DNA of 64,000 nucleotides, taken from assembly GCA_964483245.1 (NCBI GenBank), contig CAZABP010000002.1:1-64000 (forward strand), written 5' to 3'. This document shows, piece after piece, positions 25,679-33,982 of the stretch. The notes under the pieces are model-generated. The model was not told the DNA's origin and made no database searches. It saw only the letters and a program-made list of their open reading frames with translations. The DNA comes from CAZABP01 sp964483245. GTDB lineage: Bacteria; Planctomycetota; UBA1135; UBA2386. Position 1 is the stretch's first letter. Each line of letters starts with the position of its first letter. The position numbers and the translations under genes are program-made.

Positions 25679-25750
25679 TCGCGGGCCAGTGGCGAGCCCG
25701 ATCCATTCGTTGCGGCTTCGAGGTCGTCCGGCGATGCAGACCCCGGGGGT

Positions 25751-25821
25751 TCGGGAAGCTCGCGGCCTGGCAGCACGACAACCAGCGCGTGCTCGACTTG
25801 CTGAACGCGGCGAGCTGGAAG
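25751..25821 (-). pseudogene. 71-bp decayed copy of the esterase 3' end
   Basis: Bases 25751-25821 align without gaps to 25977-26047, the last coding part of the esterase gene, with roughly 80% identity by eye. On the minus strand it reads FQLAAFSKSSTRWLSCC, against FQLAAFSKSGPRWLSNC in the esterase, but the stop codon is lost. It directly abuts repeat copy B. It appears to be the tail of a lost paralogous gene. Confidence 0.75.
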
Positions 25822-25974
25822 CCGGTACACCGAGTCTCTGAGACTCACTCCGTCACTTCGCGCGGGTTTTTCCGCGGTAAGTGACGGCGCGCGTCTCTGA
25901 CACGCCGCGTACCGCTTCGCGCGAGAAAGTTCGCGCGAAGTGACGGAGAACATCTCAGAGATGCTGTGTACCGG
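25822..25974 (+). repeat. 153-bp hairpin-rich repeat, copy B
   Basis: Same length and orientation as the copy at 23291-23443, with the same terminal CCGGTACACCGAGTCTCTGA and GTGTACCGG ends and the same two internal stem-loops; the differences are substitutions concentrated near the right end. Its right end touches the esterase stop codon (TGA on the minus strand at 25977-25975) and its left end touches the decayed esterase-like tail. No transposase is encoded. It may also act as a transcription terminator for both flanking genes. Confidence 0.85.
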
Positions 25975-27126
25975 TCACGGGAACCGGATCGCCTCGCAGT
26001 TGGACAACCAGCGCGGGCCCGACTTGCTGAACGCAGCGAGCTGGAAGTAGACGGTGAGGCCTGAGTACCCCGCGGGCACGGGATAGCTCAGCAGGGTGGT
26101 CGGCAGGCGCGGGGAGCCCGGGAGCTGCATGGCGGGCAGATCGAGCAGCGTCAGCGGATCGAGACACAGAGTGCCGAACGGCGGGATCGGAGTGTCGACG
26201 CGGGCGGCGGCGACCAGCGGAAGGATCGTGTCGCCGGCGACCGAAAACGCGTCGAGGCCGAGGGTGCCGGGAGACGTGGCGCCCGGGCGCGCGACGAGCG
26301 CGGAGCGTTGGCCGAGTGCCAGGTGTTCGTACAGGAACGCGGTGAGGTCGGGGATCAGCGGCGGGATCAGGTTCCACGGGGCATGGCCGCCTTGCAGCGG
26401 GTGCAGCTCGTGCGGGACGTTGACGAGGGCGGCGCGCGCGGCGAGGTCGGTGGCGTGCCGGTAGAGGACGGTGGTGTCGTTGACGCCGTGGGCGATGAAC
26501 ACGGGCGGCTCGCCAGCGGTCAGGGTGTTGAGGTCCCAGAGGCGACCCCACAGATCGACGACGCAGCGGACGTCACTGCGAAAGCCGGGATTGCCGCTGT
26601 TCCCCTCGCCATCGACGTAGGCGGCTTCGAGCACGGTGAACGCGCCGGCGCTGGAACCGATCGACGCGATGCGATCGACATCGATGCCGAACGTCGTGGC
26701 ATTGCGGCGCAGCCAACGGATCGCCGCCTTGCAGTCTTCCTTGGCGTCGGTGACGGTCTGCTGCGTGATCGGGGTGTTGGGTGGCTGCAGGCGGTAGTTG
26801 ATCGAGATGCCGACGTAGCCACGGCGCACGAACTCGAGCACCAGGGCCGCGCCCTGCGGTGCGCCTTTGTCGCCACCGACGAAGCCGCCGCCGTGCACGT
26901 AGACGAGCGCCGGCCGGCTGGTCTCGGTGTCGCCGCGCGGTTGGTACAGATCGAGCAGCAGGGTCTCGGTCTGGTTGGTCCAACGGTTGACAGCGGAGCC
27001 GTAGGTCAGGTTGGTCGTTACCTGGGCCGCCGTGAAGACCTGGTCGCGGTAGCGGGTGGTCTGCGCCGGCAGCAGCGCGGCGGACAGCAGGGGGAGGAGC
27101 GGGAGGGTCAGCAGCGGGGCGCGCAT
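25975..27126 (-). CDS. secreted alpha/beta-hydrolase esterase with planctomycete-type C-terminal domain
   Basis: ATG 27126 starts a signal peptide (LLTLPLLPLLSAALLPAQ), giving 383 residues; the longer frame upstream is antisense to fbaB. The hydrolase domain has the oxyanion motif VYVHGGGFVGGDKG, nucleophile elbow GSSAGAF, Asp in HGVNDTT and His in LQGGHAPW, a complete esterase triad of the acetyl-esterase/BD-FAE type. The last ~95 residues (SYPVPAGYSGLTVYFQLAAF) are a beta domain like that at the end of the kelch and PQQ proteins. The substrate is unknown; plant- or algal-polysaccharide acetyl or feruloyl esters are plausible. The 3' end abuts repeat copy B. Confidence 0.85.
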   Translation of the reverse strand: MRAPLLTLPLLPLLSAALLPAQTTRYRDQVFTAAQVTTNLTYGSAVNRWTNQTETLLLDLYQPRGDTETSRPALVYVHGGGFVGGDKGAPQGAALVLEFVRRGYVGISINYRLQPPNTPITQQTVTDAKEDCKAAIRWLRRNATTFGIDVDRIASIGSSAGAFTVLEAAYVDGEGNSGNPGFRSDVRCVVDLWGRLWDLNTLTAGEPPVFIAHGVNDTTVLYRHATDLAARAALVNVPHELHPLQGGHAPWNLIPPLIPDLTAFLYEHLALGQRSALVARPGATSPGTLGLDAFSVAGDTILPLVAAARVDTPIPPFGTLCLDPLTLLDLPAMQLPGSPRLPTTLLSYPVPAGYSGLTVYFQLAAFSKSGPRWLSNCEAIRFP

Positions 27127-27240
27127 GGCCGACAGTCTCGCCGCGACGGGCCACCGGTGCAGGGGCGGGGACGTCCCATTTCGGTGTGGACGAGGTCCAC
27201 GGCGACCGGCACGGCTGCTCGCCGGCCCGCGCTCCGGCAG

Positions 27241-27246
27241 TAGACT
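27241..27246 (+). promoter_or_regulatory. proposed -10 element TAGACT before fbaB
   Basis: TAGACT ends 40 nt before the fbaB ATG, in the gap between the divergent esterase and aldolase genes. It matches the hexamers at 7260, 29834 and 57413 in sequence and approximate spacing. No clear -35 box. Confidence 0.45.
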
Positions 27247-27286
27247 CGCCGGCCCGAACCACCTCGCATTCCGACCTTTCCGACCG

Positions 27287-28351
27287 ATGACTCGAGACAT
27301 CCCTGCCCTGCTCGGTGACCAGGCCACGAGCCTCCTCGAACACGTCTGCAAGACGATTCCGAAGGACCGCCTGCATCTGCCCGGACCGGATTTCGTCGAC
27401 CGTGTCTGGGCATCGTCCGACCGCAACAACCGTGTGCTCGCGAACTTGCAGCGGATCCTGATGACGGGGCGGCTGCGCGGGACCGGCTACGTCTCGATCC
27501 TGCCGGTCGACCAGGGGATCGAGCACTCCGGCGGCGCGAGCTTCGCCAAGAACCCGGCCTACTTCGATCCGGAGCGGATCGTCGAGCTCGCGCACGAAGG
27601 CGGCTGCAACGCGGTGGCGTCGACCTATGGCGTGCTCGGCGCGGTCGCCCGCCGTTATGCGCACAAGATCCCGTTCATCGTCAAGATCAACCACAACGAG
27701 CTGCTGACGCTGCCGAACAAGTTCGACCAGGTCATGTTCGGCACGGTGCGGCAGGCGGCCGACATGGGTGCGGCCGCGGTCGGAGCGACGATCTACTTCG
27801 GCTCGCCGGAGAGTGGGCGGCAGATCGTCGAGGTCAGCCAGGCGTTTGCGCAGGCTCATGAGCTCGGTCTCGCGACGGTCCTGTGGTGCTACCTGCGCAA
27901 CAGCGGCTTCAAGACCGACAAGGACTATCACGTCGCCGCCGACCTGACCGGCCAGGCGAACCACCTCGGGGTCACGATCCAGGCGGACGTGATCAAGCAG
28001 AAGCTGCCGGAGAACAACGGCGGCTACAAGGCGGTCAACGCGGTCGCGAAGGGCTACGGCAAGTACGACGAGCGGATCTACACCGAGCTGTCGACGGACC
28101 ACCCGATCGACCTGTGCCGCTACCAGGTCGCGAACTGCTACATGGGCCGCGCGGGCCTGATCAACTCCGGCGGCGCCTCGGGCAAGAACGACTTCGCCGA
28201 GGCGGCGATGACCGCGGTCATCAACAAGCGCGCCGGCGGCACCGGTCTGATCTCGGGGCGCAAGGCGTTCCAACGCCCGATGAAGGACGGGATCGAGCTG
28301 CTGCAGACGATCCAGGACGTCTATCTGGACAAGAACATCACGATCGCCTGA
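27287..28351 (+). CDS. fbaB: class I fructose-bisphosphate aldolase, FbaB/DhnA type
   Basis: A 354-residue protein that is near-colinear with E. coli FbaB as I remember it: ILPVDQGIEHS, YFDPERIVELA, VASTYGVLG, VGATIYFGSPES, DLTGQANHLG, KQKLPENNGGYKA and NCYMGRAGLINSGG. It cleaves fructose-1,6-bisphosphate through a Schiff-base Lys, probably the one in DVIKQK, in cytoplasmic glycolysis or gluconeogenesis. The start is ATG 27287; sequence upstream in the frame is antisense to the esterase leader. A TAGACT hexamer lies 40 nt upstream. The TPR lipoprotein gene follows after 59 bp. Confidence 0.96.
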   Translation: MTRDIPALLGDQATSLLEHVCKTIPKDRLHLPGPDFVDRVWASSDRNNRVLANLQRILMTGRLRGTGYVSILPVDQGIEHSGGASFAKNPAYFDPERIVELAHEGGCNAVASTYGVLGAVARRYAHKIPFIVKINHNELLTLPNKFDQVMFGTVRQAADMGAAAVGATIYFGSPESGRQIVEVSQAFAQAHELGLATVLWCYLRNSGFKTDKDYHVAADLTGQANHLGVTIQADVIKQKLPENNGGYKAVNAVAKGYGKYDERIYTELSTDHPIDLCRYQVANCYMGRAGLINSGGASGKNDFAEAAMTAVINKRAGGTGLISGRKAFQRPMKDGIELLQTIQDVYLDKNITIA

Positions 28352-28410
28352 TCCGGCATGCGGCCCGCGCCGGAAGAATCCCGACCCGCCAGCGTCCCAG
28401 CCCCGCTGCC

Positions 28411-29652
28411 ATGACCACCCGCGCCCTGCTCCTGCTCGCCCTCCTCGCCGGCTGCGCGACCGAGAGCGACCACGTGCAGCAGGCCGAGGACTTCCTGCGC
28501 GTCGCCGACTACTACCAGGCCTACCAGGAGATGCAGGAGGCCCGCCGCCTGAAGCCGGGCGACGACCAGATCGAGAAGCGCTACTGGGAGGTGCGCAAGC
28601 TGTTCCTGCTCGACCAGGCGCGCGCGCTGGTGTTCCGCGGCCGCGAGGAGGAGGCGCTCGGGGTCCTCGAGCAGGTGCGCGCGCTCGACCCGGACAACGA
28701 GATCGCGGCCGCCTGGGAGCAGAAGGCCCGCGGCAAGCTCGCCGAGCGCGCGGCGTACCGCGGCAACGAGGCGGTCTCGGCCGGCGACCTCGAGCAGGCG
28801 CTGCTCGCCTACAACGAAGCGCTGCGCCACGTGCCGCGGTATCCGGATGCGGTCGAGGGCCTGCAGAAGGTCGAGCGCAGCTGGCGCGACCGGCGCACCA
28901 AGGCGCAGGACCGCTATCTCGAGGGGGTGCGCGCGCTCGCCGAGCAGCTGTTCGCGCAGACCGAGTACCACATGTACATCGCGCTCGAGAACGACCCGTC
29001 GCTGGCGCGCGCGGAGGAGCGCCGCGATCTCGCGCGGCGCCGGCTCGCCGAGGAGCGCATCACGCGCGCCGAGGAGTACGAGAAGGAGCGGTTCTTCGGC
29101 GCGGCACTGAAGGAATACGAGCTGGCGTTCGCAGTCCTGACCGAGCGCGAGGACCTCAAGGGCAAGATCGCGCAGATGCGCAACGAGGTCGAGGTCGAGC
29201 ACATCGTGCAGCGCGGCGAGCTCGCGGTCCTGCGCGGCGACCACGCCGAAGGGCGGCGGCTGCTGCTCGAGGCGCTCGAGCGCTCGGAGACCGGCAAGGC
29301 GCGGATCAGCGATCTGCTCGTGCTGGCGCGCGAGCGGGAGTTCGCCGACCGCTACCTGCGCGCCAAGGACCTCGAGCTGGAGCGCGAGTACAAGACCGCG
29401 CTCGAGCAGTACCGGCAGATCGACGCCGAGTGGGCCGGTTATCAGGACGTGCGGACGCGGATCAGCGGCCTGGAGACCGCGCTGCAGCTCGCCGACGAGT
29501 CGATCGCCAAGGGGAAGGCGGCCGAGGAGGCCGGCGATCCGAAGGCGGCACTGCAGCACTACCGCGATGCCGCGCTGTATGCGCCCGGCTATGCCGACGT
29601 CGCGGCGAAGATCCGCGACCTGACCGCGAAGATCGACAGCGGCGGGCAGTGA
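28411..29652 (+). CDS. TPR-repeat lipoprotein
   Basis: A 413-residue product. ATG 28411 precedes a leader with lipobox ALLAGC, so it is a membrane-anchored envelope protein. The rest is almost entirely charged alpha-helix built of TPR-like units (ADYYQAYQEMQEARRLKPGD, AGDLEQALLAYNEALRHVP, AGDPKAALQHYRDAALYAPG), with Arg/Glu-rich coiled-coil-like connectors. Such proteins act as assembly scaffolds, but no partner is indicated here. The 163-bp inverted-repeat element begins at its stop codon. Confidence 0.8.
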   Translation: MTTRALLLLALLAGCATESDHVQQAEDFLRVADYYQAYQEMQEARRLKPGDDQIEKRYWEVRKLFLLDQARALVFRGREEEALGVLEQVRALDPDNEIAAAWEQKARGKLAERAAYRGNEAVSAGDLEQALLAYNEALRHVPRYPDAVEGLQKVERSWRDRRTKAQDRYLEGVRALAEQLFAQTEYHMYIALENDPSLARAEERRDLARRRLAEERITRAEEYEKERFFGAALKEYELAFAVLTEREDLKGKIAQMRNEVEVEHIVQRGELAVLRGDHAEGRRLLLEALERSETGKARISDLLVLAREREFADRYLRAKDLELEREYKTALEQYRQIDAEWAGYQDVRTRISGLETALQLADESIAKGKAAEEAGDPKAALQHYRDAALYAPGYADVAAKIRDLTAKIDSGGQ

Positions 29653-29814
29653 GAGGCTGTTCCTCAATCCCCGCGTCGCGCCGAGGCCGAGCGAGGCGGT
29701 CGCCGGCAAGGAGCGCCGACGCAGGCATATCCAGGAGATACGTCGAGGAGGCGCGACGCAGTCCGGCGGCCGCCGCAGCCGGCCGAACGCAGCGGGGATT
29801 CGGGGACAGCCTCT
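29652..29814. repeat. 163-bp inverted-repeat element
   Basis: The left end (29652-29674, AGAGGCTGTTCCTCAATCC and on to CCGC) and the reverse complement of the right end (29792-29814) match at 20 of 23 positions. The interior carries CG-rich short inverted segments and no ORF. It starts on the stop codon of the TPR lipoprotein gene and ends 19 bp before a TAGACT hexamer. It could be a MITE-like unit or a large terminator. Confidence 0.7.
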
Positions 29815-29833
29815 GAGTCGCTCGGCTCGCGCG

Positions 29834-29839
29834 TAGACT
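29834..29839 (+). promoter_or_regulatory. proposed -10 element TAGACT before the histidine kinase gene
   Basis: This hexamer lies 9 nt before the TTG at 29849 and 39 nt before an in-frame GTG at 29879. The second spacing matches the other three TAGACT sites of the window. That supports either a later start for the kinase or a very short leader. Confidence 0.4.
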
Positions 29840-29848
29840 CCGCGCCCG

Positions 29849-31690
29849 TTGCGATTCGCTTCGCTGACCTCCCGCTTCGTGCTGACGCTGCTGCTGTCGG
29901 CGGCGCTTCCGATCGTGCTGTTCGGCTGGTTCGGCATGGCCGGCATGCGCGACCGGCTGGAGGCGAAGGTCGCCGACGTCTATCTGCCGGAGGCGGCCGC
30001 CGGGGCGGCCGGACGGATCGCGGCCTGGCTCGAGCTCGTGCAGCAGCGCTGTGCCGTGCTGCAGACGGCGGCCCGCCAGGCGCTCGACGAACCGCAGCGC
30101 ATGGCGGCGTTCCAGGAATTGGTCGAGTTCACGCCGGGGATCAACGCCGACTTCGATCTGGTCCTGCTCGCCGACGCGGAGGGGCGCGTCGTCGCGACGC
30201 ATGCGTCGCCGCGGCTGGATGCCGAGACGCGCGCGTTCCGCGCCGCGCTGATGCCGGAGTCGGTCGCGAGCACGAGCTGGTTCCGCAATGCGCGCGAGCA
30301 CGGCGAAGCCTGGGAGGACTGGCATCTGTCGCCGTTCCGCCACCTCAGCGAAGAACAGCCGCGCTCGCGCGACCCGGAGGACTACAGCCTCGGCCTCGCC
30401 TATGCCGTCCAGTCGGTGCACGGCACCGGGGTGCTGTACACGCTCGTGCGCTGGCAGGAGGTGCAGGCGATCCTCGGCGAGACGCAGGCCTGGCTCGCCA
30501 GCGACGCCGGGTTCCCGTCGGCACAGGCGTTCCTGGCGCGCAGCGACGGGCTGTTGCTCGCCCACACCGAACGCCGCCGCTACGGCACCCCGCTCGAGCC
30601 GGCGACGCTGCGCGAACAGATCGAGCGCCGCGAGCGCGGGATGCTGCGCGTGCTGGGCGATGACGGCGAGCTGCGGCTGGTCGGGTTCGCGGCGTTGACG
30701 GCCGTGCCCGGGTTCCACTGGAAGTTCGGGCTCGAAGTCGCCGGCGACGAGCTGTTCGCGACCAGCAACGACTTCGCGCGGCTCTTGTTGTTCGTGATCG
30801 TCGCGATCGTGGCGATCCTGTTCGTCTGGTCGCGGATCGCGTCGCGGGCCGTGCTGCGCCCGGTGCATCGCCTCGCCGAGGCGACGCGCGAGATCGCGCG
30901 CGGCGATCTCGACGTGCGCGTGCCGACCAGCGGTCCGGGGGAGCTGACCGACCTCGCGACGTCGTTCAACGAGATGACGGCCGAGCTCGCGCGCAACCGC
31001 GACCGGCTGCGCGAGGCGGAGCGCGAGAAGGCCTGGGCCGAGATGGCGCGGCAGGTTGCGCATGAGATCAAGAACCCGCTGACCCCGATGCGGATGAGTG
31101 CCCAGCTGGTGCTGCGCGCCAGGCAGATGCAGGACGAGCGCGTCGCCGAACTGACCGAGCGGCTGGCGCGCACGGTGCTCGACCAGACCGACGCGCTGTC
31201 GCGGATCGCCAGCGACTTCCGCCAGTTCGCCGGGCCGCCGCAGCAACGGCTCGAACCGGTCCCGGCCGACGAGCTGCTGGCGGCGGCGCAGGCGTTCTAC
31301 GGCGGCGCCAGCGAGGGGCCGGTCGTGGTCGAGTTCGCGCCCGACGCCGCCGGCGCCGTGGTGCAGGCGGACCGCCAGGAGATCCAGCGCGTGTTCCTGA
31401 ACCTGATCGAGAACGCGGTCGCGGCCTGCGGTGAGCGCGGCCGCGTGCAGGTCCGCTCCGAGCGCGGCGCGCGCAAAGTCGTGTTCCGGGTGGAAGACGA
31501 CGGGCCCGGGATCCCCGACGAGGTGCTTGCGCACCTGTTCGAGCCGTACTTCACGACCAAGTCGGCCGGGACCGGGCTCGGCCTCGCGATCGCCAAGAAG
31601 ATCGTCCAGGCGCACGGCGGGATGATCGTGCTGGAGACGTCACGGCCGGGCTGCACGGTGGTGCGGTTCGAGCTGCCTGTGGTGGGGTGA
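29849..31690 (+). CDS. membrane sensor histidine kinase, NtrY-like
   Basis: 613 residues from TTG 29849; GTG 29879 would remove ten residues and fits the promoter spacing better. Order: TM helix (VLTLLLSAALPIVLFGWF), a ~270-residue extracytoplasmic sensor region of Cache type, a second TM (309-332, RLLLFVIVAIVAILFVW), HAMP (330-385) and a phospho-acceptor domain with His405 in MARQVAHEIKNPLTPMRM. The ATPase domain follows with LIENAVAA, DDGPGIP and TGLGLAIAKKIV. It autophosphorylates in response to an unknown external cue. The His-box with NPLTP resembles NtrY kinases. No response regulator gene is next to it, so the kinase is orphaned. Confidence 0.9.
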   Translation: MRFASLTSRFVLTLLLSAALPIVLFGWFGMAGMRDRLEAKVADVYLPEAAAGAAGRIAAWLELVQQRCAVLQTAARQALDEPQRMAAFQELVEFTPGINADFDLVLLADAEGRVVATHASPRLDAETRAFRAALMPESVASTSWFRNAREHGEAWEDWHLSPFRHLSEEQPRSRDPEDYSLGLAYAVQSVHGTGVLYTLVRWQEVQAILGETQAWLASDAGFPSAQAFLARSDGLLLAHTERRRYGTPLEPATLREQIERRERGMLRVLGDDGELRLVGFAALTAVPGFHWKFGLEVAGDELFATSNDFARLLLFVIVAIVAILFVWSRIASRAVLRPVHRLAEATREIARGDLDVRVPTSGPGELTDLATSFNEMTAELARNRDRLREAEREKAWAEMARQVAHEIKNPLTPMRMSAQLVLRARQMQDERVAELTERLARTVLDQTDALSRIASDFRQFAGPPQQRLEPVPADELLAAAQAFYGGASEGPVVVEFAPDAAGAVVQADRQEIQRVFLNLIENAVAACGERGRVQVRSERGARKVVFRVEDDGPGIPDEVLAHLFEPYFTTKSAGTGLGLAIAKKIVQAHGGMIVLETSRPGCTVVRFELPVVG

Positions 31691-31749
31691 GCGAGTGTTG
31701 CCCCGACAGCTCCACTGACGGAGTAGCATCCTCGGACCACTACCCGCCG

Positions 31750-32601
31750 ATGCCACGACGTGTCGCGCCGGCCGGGCACCAGGCCATGATCAACGACTCA
31801 CTGCGAGAGGCGATCGGACGGACGCTGCAGAAGTTCCGCGCGTACATGGGCAATCTGGCGGTCGGCGGAATCTTCGAGTCGATCATCGAGAACCTGTACC
31901 GGACGCTCCTGCGGCCAGGTGACGTAGCGATCGACATCGGCGCCAACCATGGCCGCCACACGCTACCGATGGCGCGTGCGGTCGGCCCGACAGGGAAGGT
32001 CCACGCATTCGAGCCGATTCCGCAGATCCGGCGACGCCTGACGGCCGCGATCGAGTCGGCCGGCTGTTCGACGAGCGTCGAGGTGCACCCCGAGGCACTG
32101 TCGCACCACGCCGGCCACGCCGAGTTCCATGTGATCCTGAACGACGAGGGGTACAGCGGTCTGCAACGCAAGAACTACCCGTTCGAGCCGCGCGAAGAGC
32201 TGATCCACGTACCGGTTGCGCGCCTGGACGATCTCGTCGATGAGTCGGAGTGCATCCGGTTCATCAAGGCCGATGTCGAGGGCGGAGAGTTCCACGCATT
32301 GCAAGGCGCCACCCGCATCCTGGCGACACGTCGGCCGGTCGTCGTCTTCGAGAGCTCGAAGGGTGAAGCGGCACAGTTCTACGGATACAGCGCCGCGGAC
32401 TTCTTCGCCTACTTCGCCGCGCACGACTACTTGCTGTCGGACGTCCTGGGCCTGCCCTTCCTGCCGGAGCACTGGGATACGTTCGCGCCTTGGTACGTCG
32501 TCGCCACGCCGACCGGCGATGCGGCGGGGGTGCGGGCAGCGCACGCGACCGCGATCGCGGATGCGATGTTGGAGCTGCCTTGGGGCGCGGCCCGCACCTG
32601 A
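31750..32601 (+). CDS. FkbM-family SAM-dependent methyltransferase
   Basis: 283 residues from ATG 31750; ATG 31786 and a GTG at 31687 that overlaps the kinase stop are alternatives. The SAM-binding motif is VAIDIGANHGRHT, followed by VHAFEPIPQIRRRL and the family-typical VARLDDL and FIKADVEGGEFHALQG. FkbM enzymes O-methylate sugars or polyketides. Its position at the head of a glycosyltransferase run suggests methylation of a surface glycan. A TAGCAT sequence 20 nt before the ATG could be a -10 element. Confidence 0.88.
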   Translation: MPRRVAPAGHQAMINDSLREAIGRTLQKFRAYMGNLAVGGIFESIIENLYRTLLRPGDVAIDIGANHGRHTLPMARAVGPTGKVHAFEPIPQIRRRLTAAIESAGCSTSVEVHPEALSHHAGHAEFHVILNDEGYSGLQRKNYPFEPREELIHVPVARLDDLVDESECIRFIKADVEGGEFHALQGATRILATRRPVVVFESSKGEAAQFYGYSAADFFAYFAAHDYLLSDVLGLPFLPEHWDTFAPWYVVATPTGDAAGVRAAHATAIADAMLELPWGAART

Positions 32602-32839
32602 GCGGCCTCGACCGTGCGCGCGGCGCCCGGAGCCGTCGCAGGGCCAGCAAGCAGCCGCGCTGAGCGAAGCGCCCGATGCGACCCCGAAGTTTGCCGGAAA
32701 CCGCGTTGACGCCGCGGAACTTCCAGGTCATGGCCCACGACGACAGCGCCCAGGCCACGCGGTAGTCTTCTCGGCCCTCTGGTCCGGCCGGACTGGCTCA
32801 AACCCCTGGCCACGCGGGACCGAATACAGCCGTACGAGC

Positions 32840-33982
32840 ATGCCTGGAACCCGACTCCCGTTGACGCTCGCCCTGGTGGCCTACAAGAAGGCCGACGTCG
32901 TGGAGCTGGCGCTGGCATCGGCAGCTCACGGTTCGCAGCCACCGGATCTGGTCGTGATCTCGGACGACGGTTCTGACGACGGGACCCCCGATGTGGCCGA
33001 GGATGCGGCACGGAGCCTGGGCTTGCCCTGCGTCGTGGTCCGGCACCGGCGCGTTGGGCGCTACCGGCTCCAGACGATGCGGAACACCTGCATCGCGAAC
33101 GCACTCGACGGGGTCGTGCTGATCTCCGACTCGGACTGCATCTTCGGGCCGCGCACGCTGGAGACGATCTACGAACTGCACCTGCAGAACCCGTCGGCGG
33201 TGGGCACAGGTCCGCGTTACGAGTTCCTGTCCGGCAACAGCGGACCGTTCACGTCGACGTTCGCGACGCTGGAGTTCTCGCACTTCCCGCATGCGACGTA
33301 CGGCGTTCCGGTCGGCGCCAATCTGTCGTTCCGCAAGAGCCTGTGGCGCCGTTTGGGTGGATTCGACCGTTCGTTCGAGGGGTTGTACGGCATCGACGAG
33401 TTCGAGTTCACGGCCCGTGCCGAGCTGGCCGGCGCGCGGTGCATCTCGGATCCCGGGGCGTACTTGTTCCATATCCCACACGACACCGTGTTCGGCGGCC
33501 GTTCGCCGCACGAGAACATCCGCAAGTTCGACACTATGTTCGGCCGTACCCACGTCGCTGACGAGTGGTTCTACATCGCACGTCGCGTCGTGCCGTGGTA
33601 CTGGCGAGGCCACCGCAGGCGCCCGTTGCTCGACGACCGCATCGAGCTCGACGCTGAGTGGGGTGCTCCTCCGGGGTTCGTGCCTCCGCTGCACCTGCAG
33701 TTGAGTCGTTCGCTGCAGCCTCTGATCGGGCCGGCGCAACGACTGCTGGCTGCGCCGAGCGAAGAGCATCTCGCTGCGCTTCGGATGATTCCGTTGTCGA
33801 TCTACTCCCACATGGTTCCGCAGACCTCACCGGCGCAGATCTACCTGCAGGATCTGCACTGGATCACGCAGACGTTTCCGATCGGTGACGAGCTTGCGCG
33901 CCGGCTCCGACACTGGCTCGAAGGCGCGCGCGGAGTCGATGCGGTGATGCAGTGCCGCCAGCGGGAAGGCGTCCTCACATGA
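32840..33982 (+). CDS. family 2 glycosyltransferase
   Basis: 380 residues. The GT-A fold is shown by TLALVAYKKADVV at the N-terminus, the nucleotide-sugar motif DDGSDDGT at 42-49 and the metal-binding DSD at 97-99 (ISDSDC), followed by GVPVGANLSFRKSLWRRLGGFD, the usual acceptor-side signature. No TM helix. The C-terminal ~110 residues are an extra domain shared with the paralogue at 49167-50363. The stop overlaps the GT4 gene start (ATGA), so the two are a coupled pair. It probably adds one sugar of a surface polysaccharide. Confidence 0.9.
   Translation: MPGTRLPLTLALVAYKKADVVELALASAAHGSQPPDLVVISDDGSDDGTPDVAEDAARSLGLPCVVVRHRRVGRYRLQTMRNTCIANALDGVVLISDSDCIFGPRTLETIYELHLQNPSAVGTGPRYEFLSGNSGPFTSTFATLEFSHFPHATYGVPVGANLSFRKSLWRRLGGFDRSFEGLYGIDEFEFTARAELAGARCISDPGAYLFHIPHDTVFGGRSPHENIRKFDTMFGRTHVADEWFYIARRVVPWYWRGHRRRPLLDDRIELDAEWGAPPGFVPPLHLQLSRSLQPLIGPAQRLLAAPSEEHLAALRMIPLSIYSHMVPQTSPAQIYLQDLHWITQTFPIGDELARRLRHWLEGARGVDAVMQCRQREGVLT

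Noticed and set aside
25591..25953. 120-residue minus-strand frame downstream of the kelch gene
   Set aside because: It runs through repeat copy B and the antisense of the kelch gene end. It is out of frame with the esterase-like tail and has no coding features.
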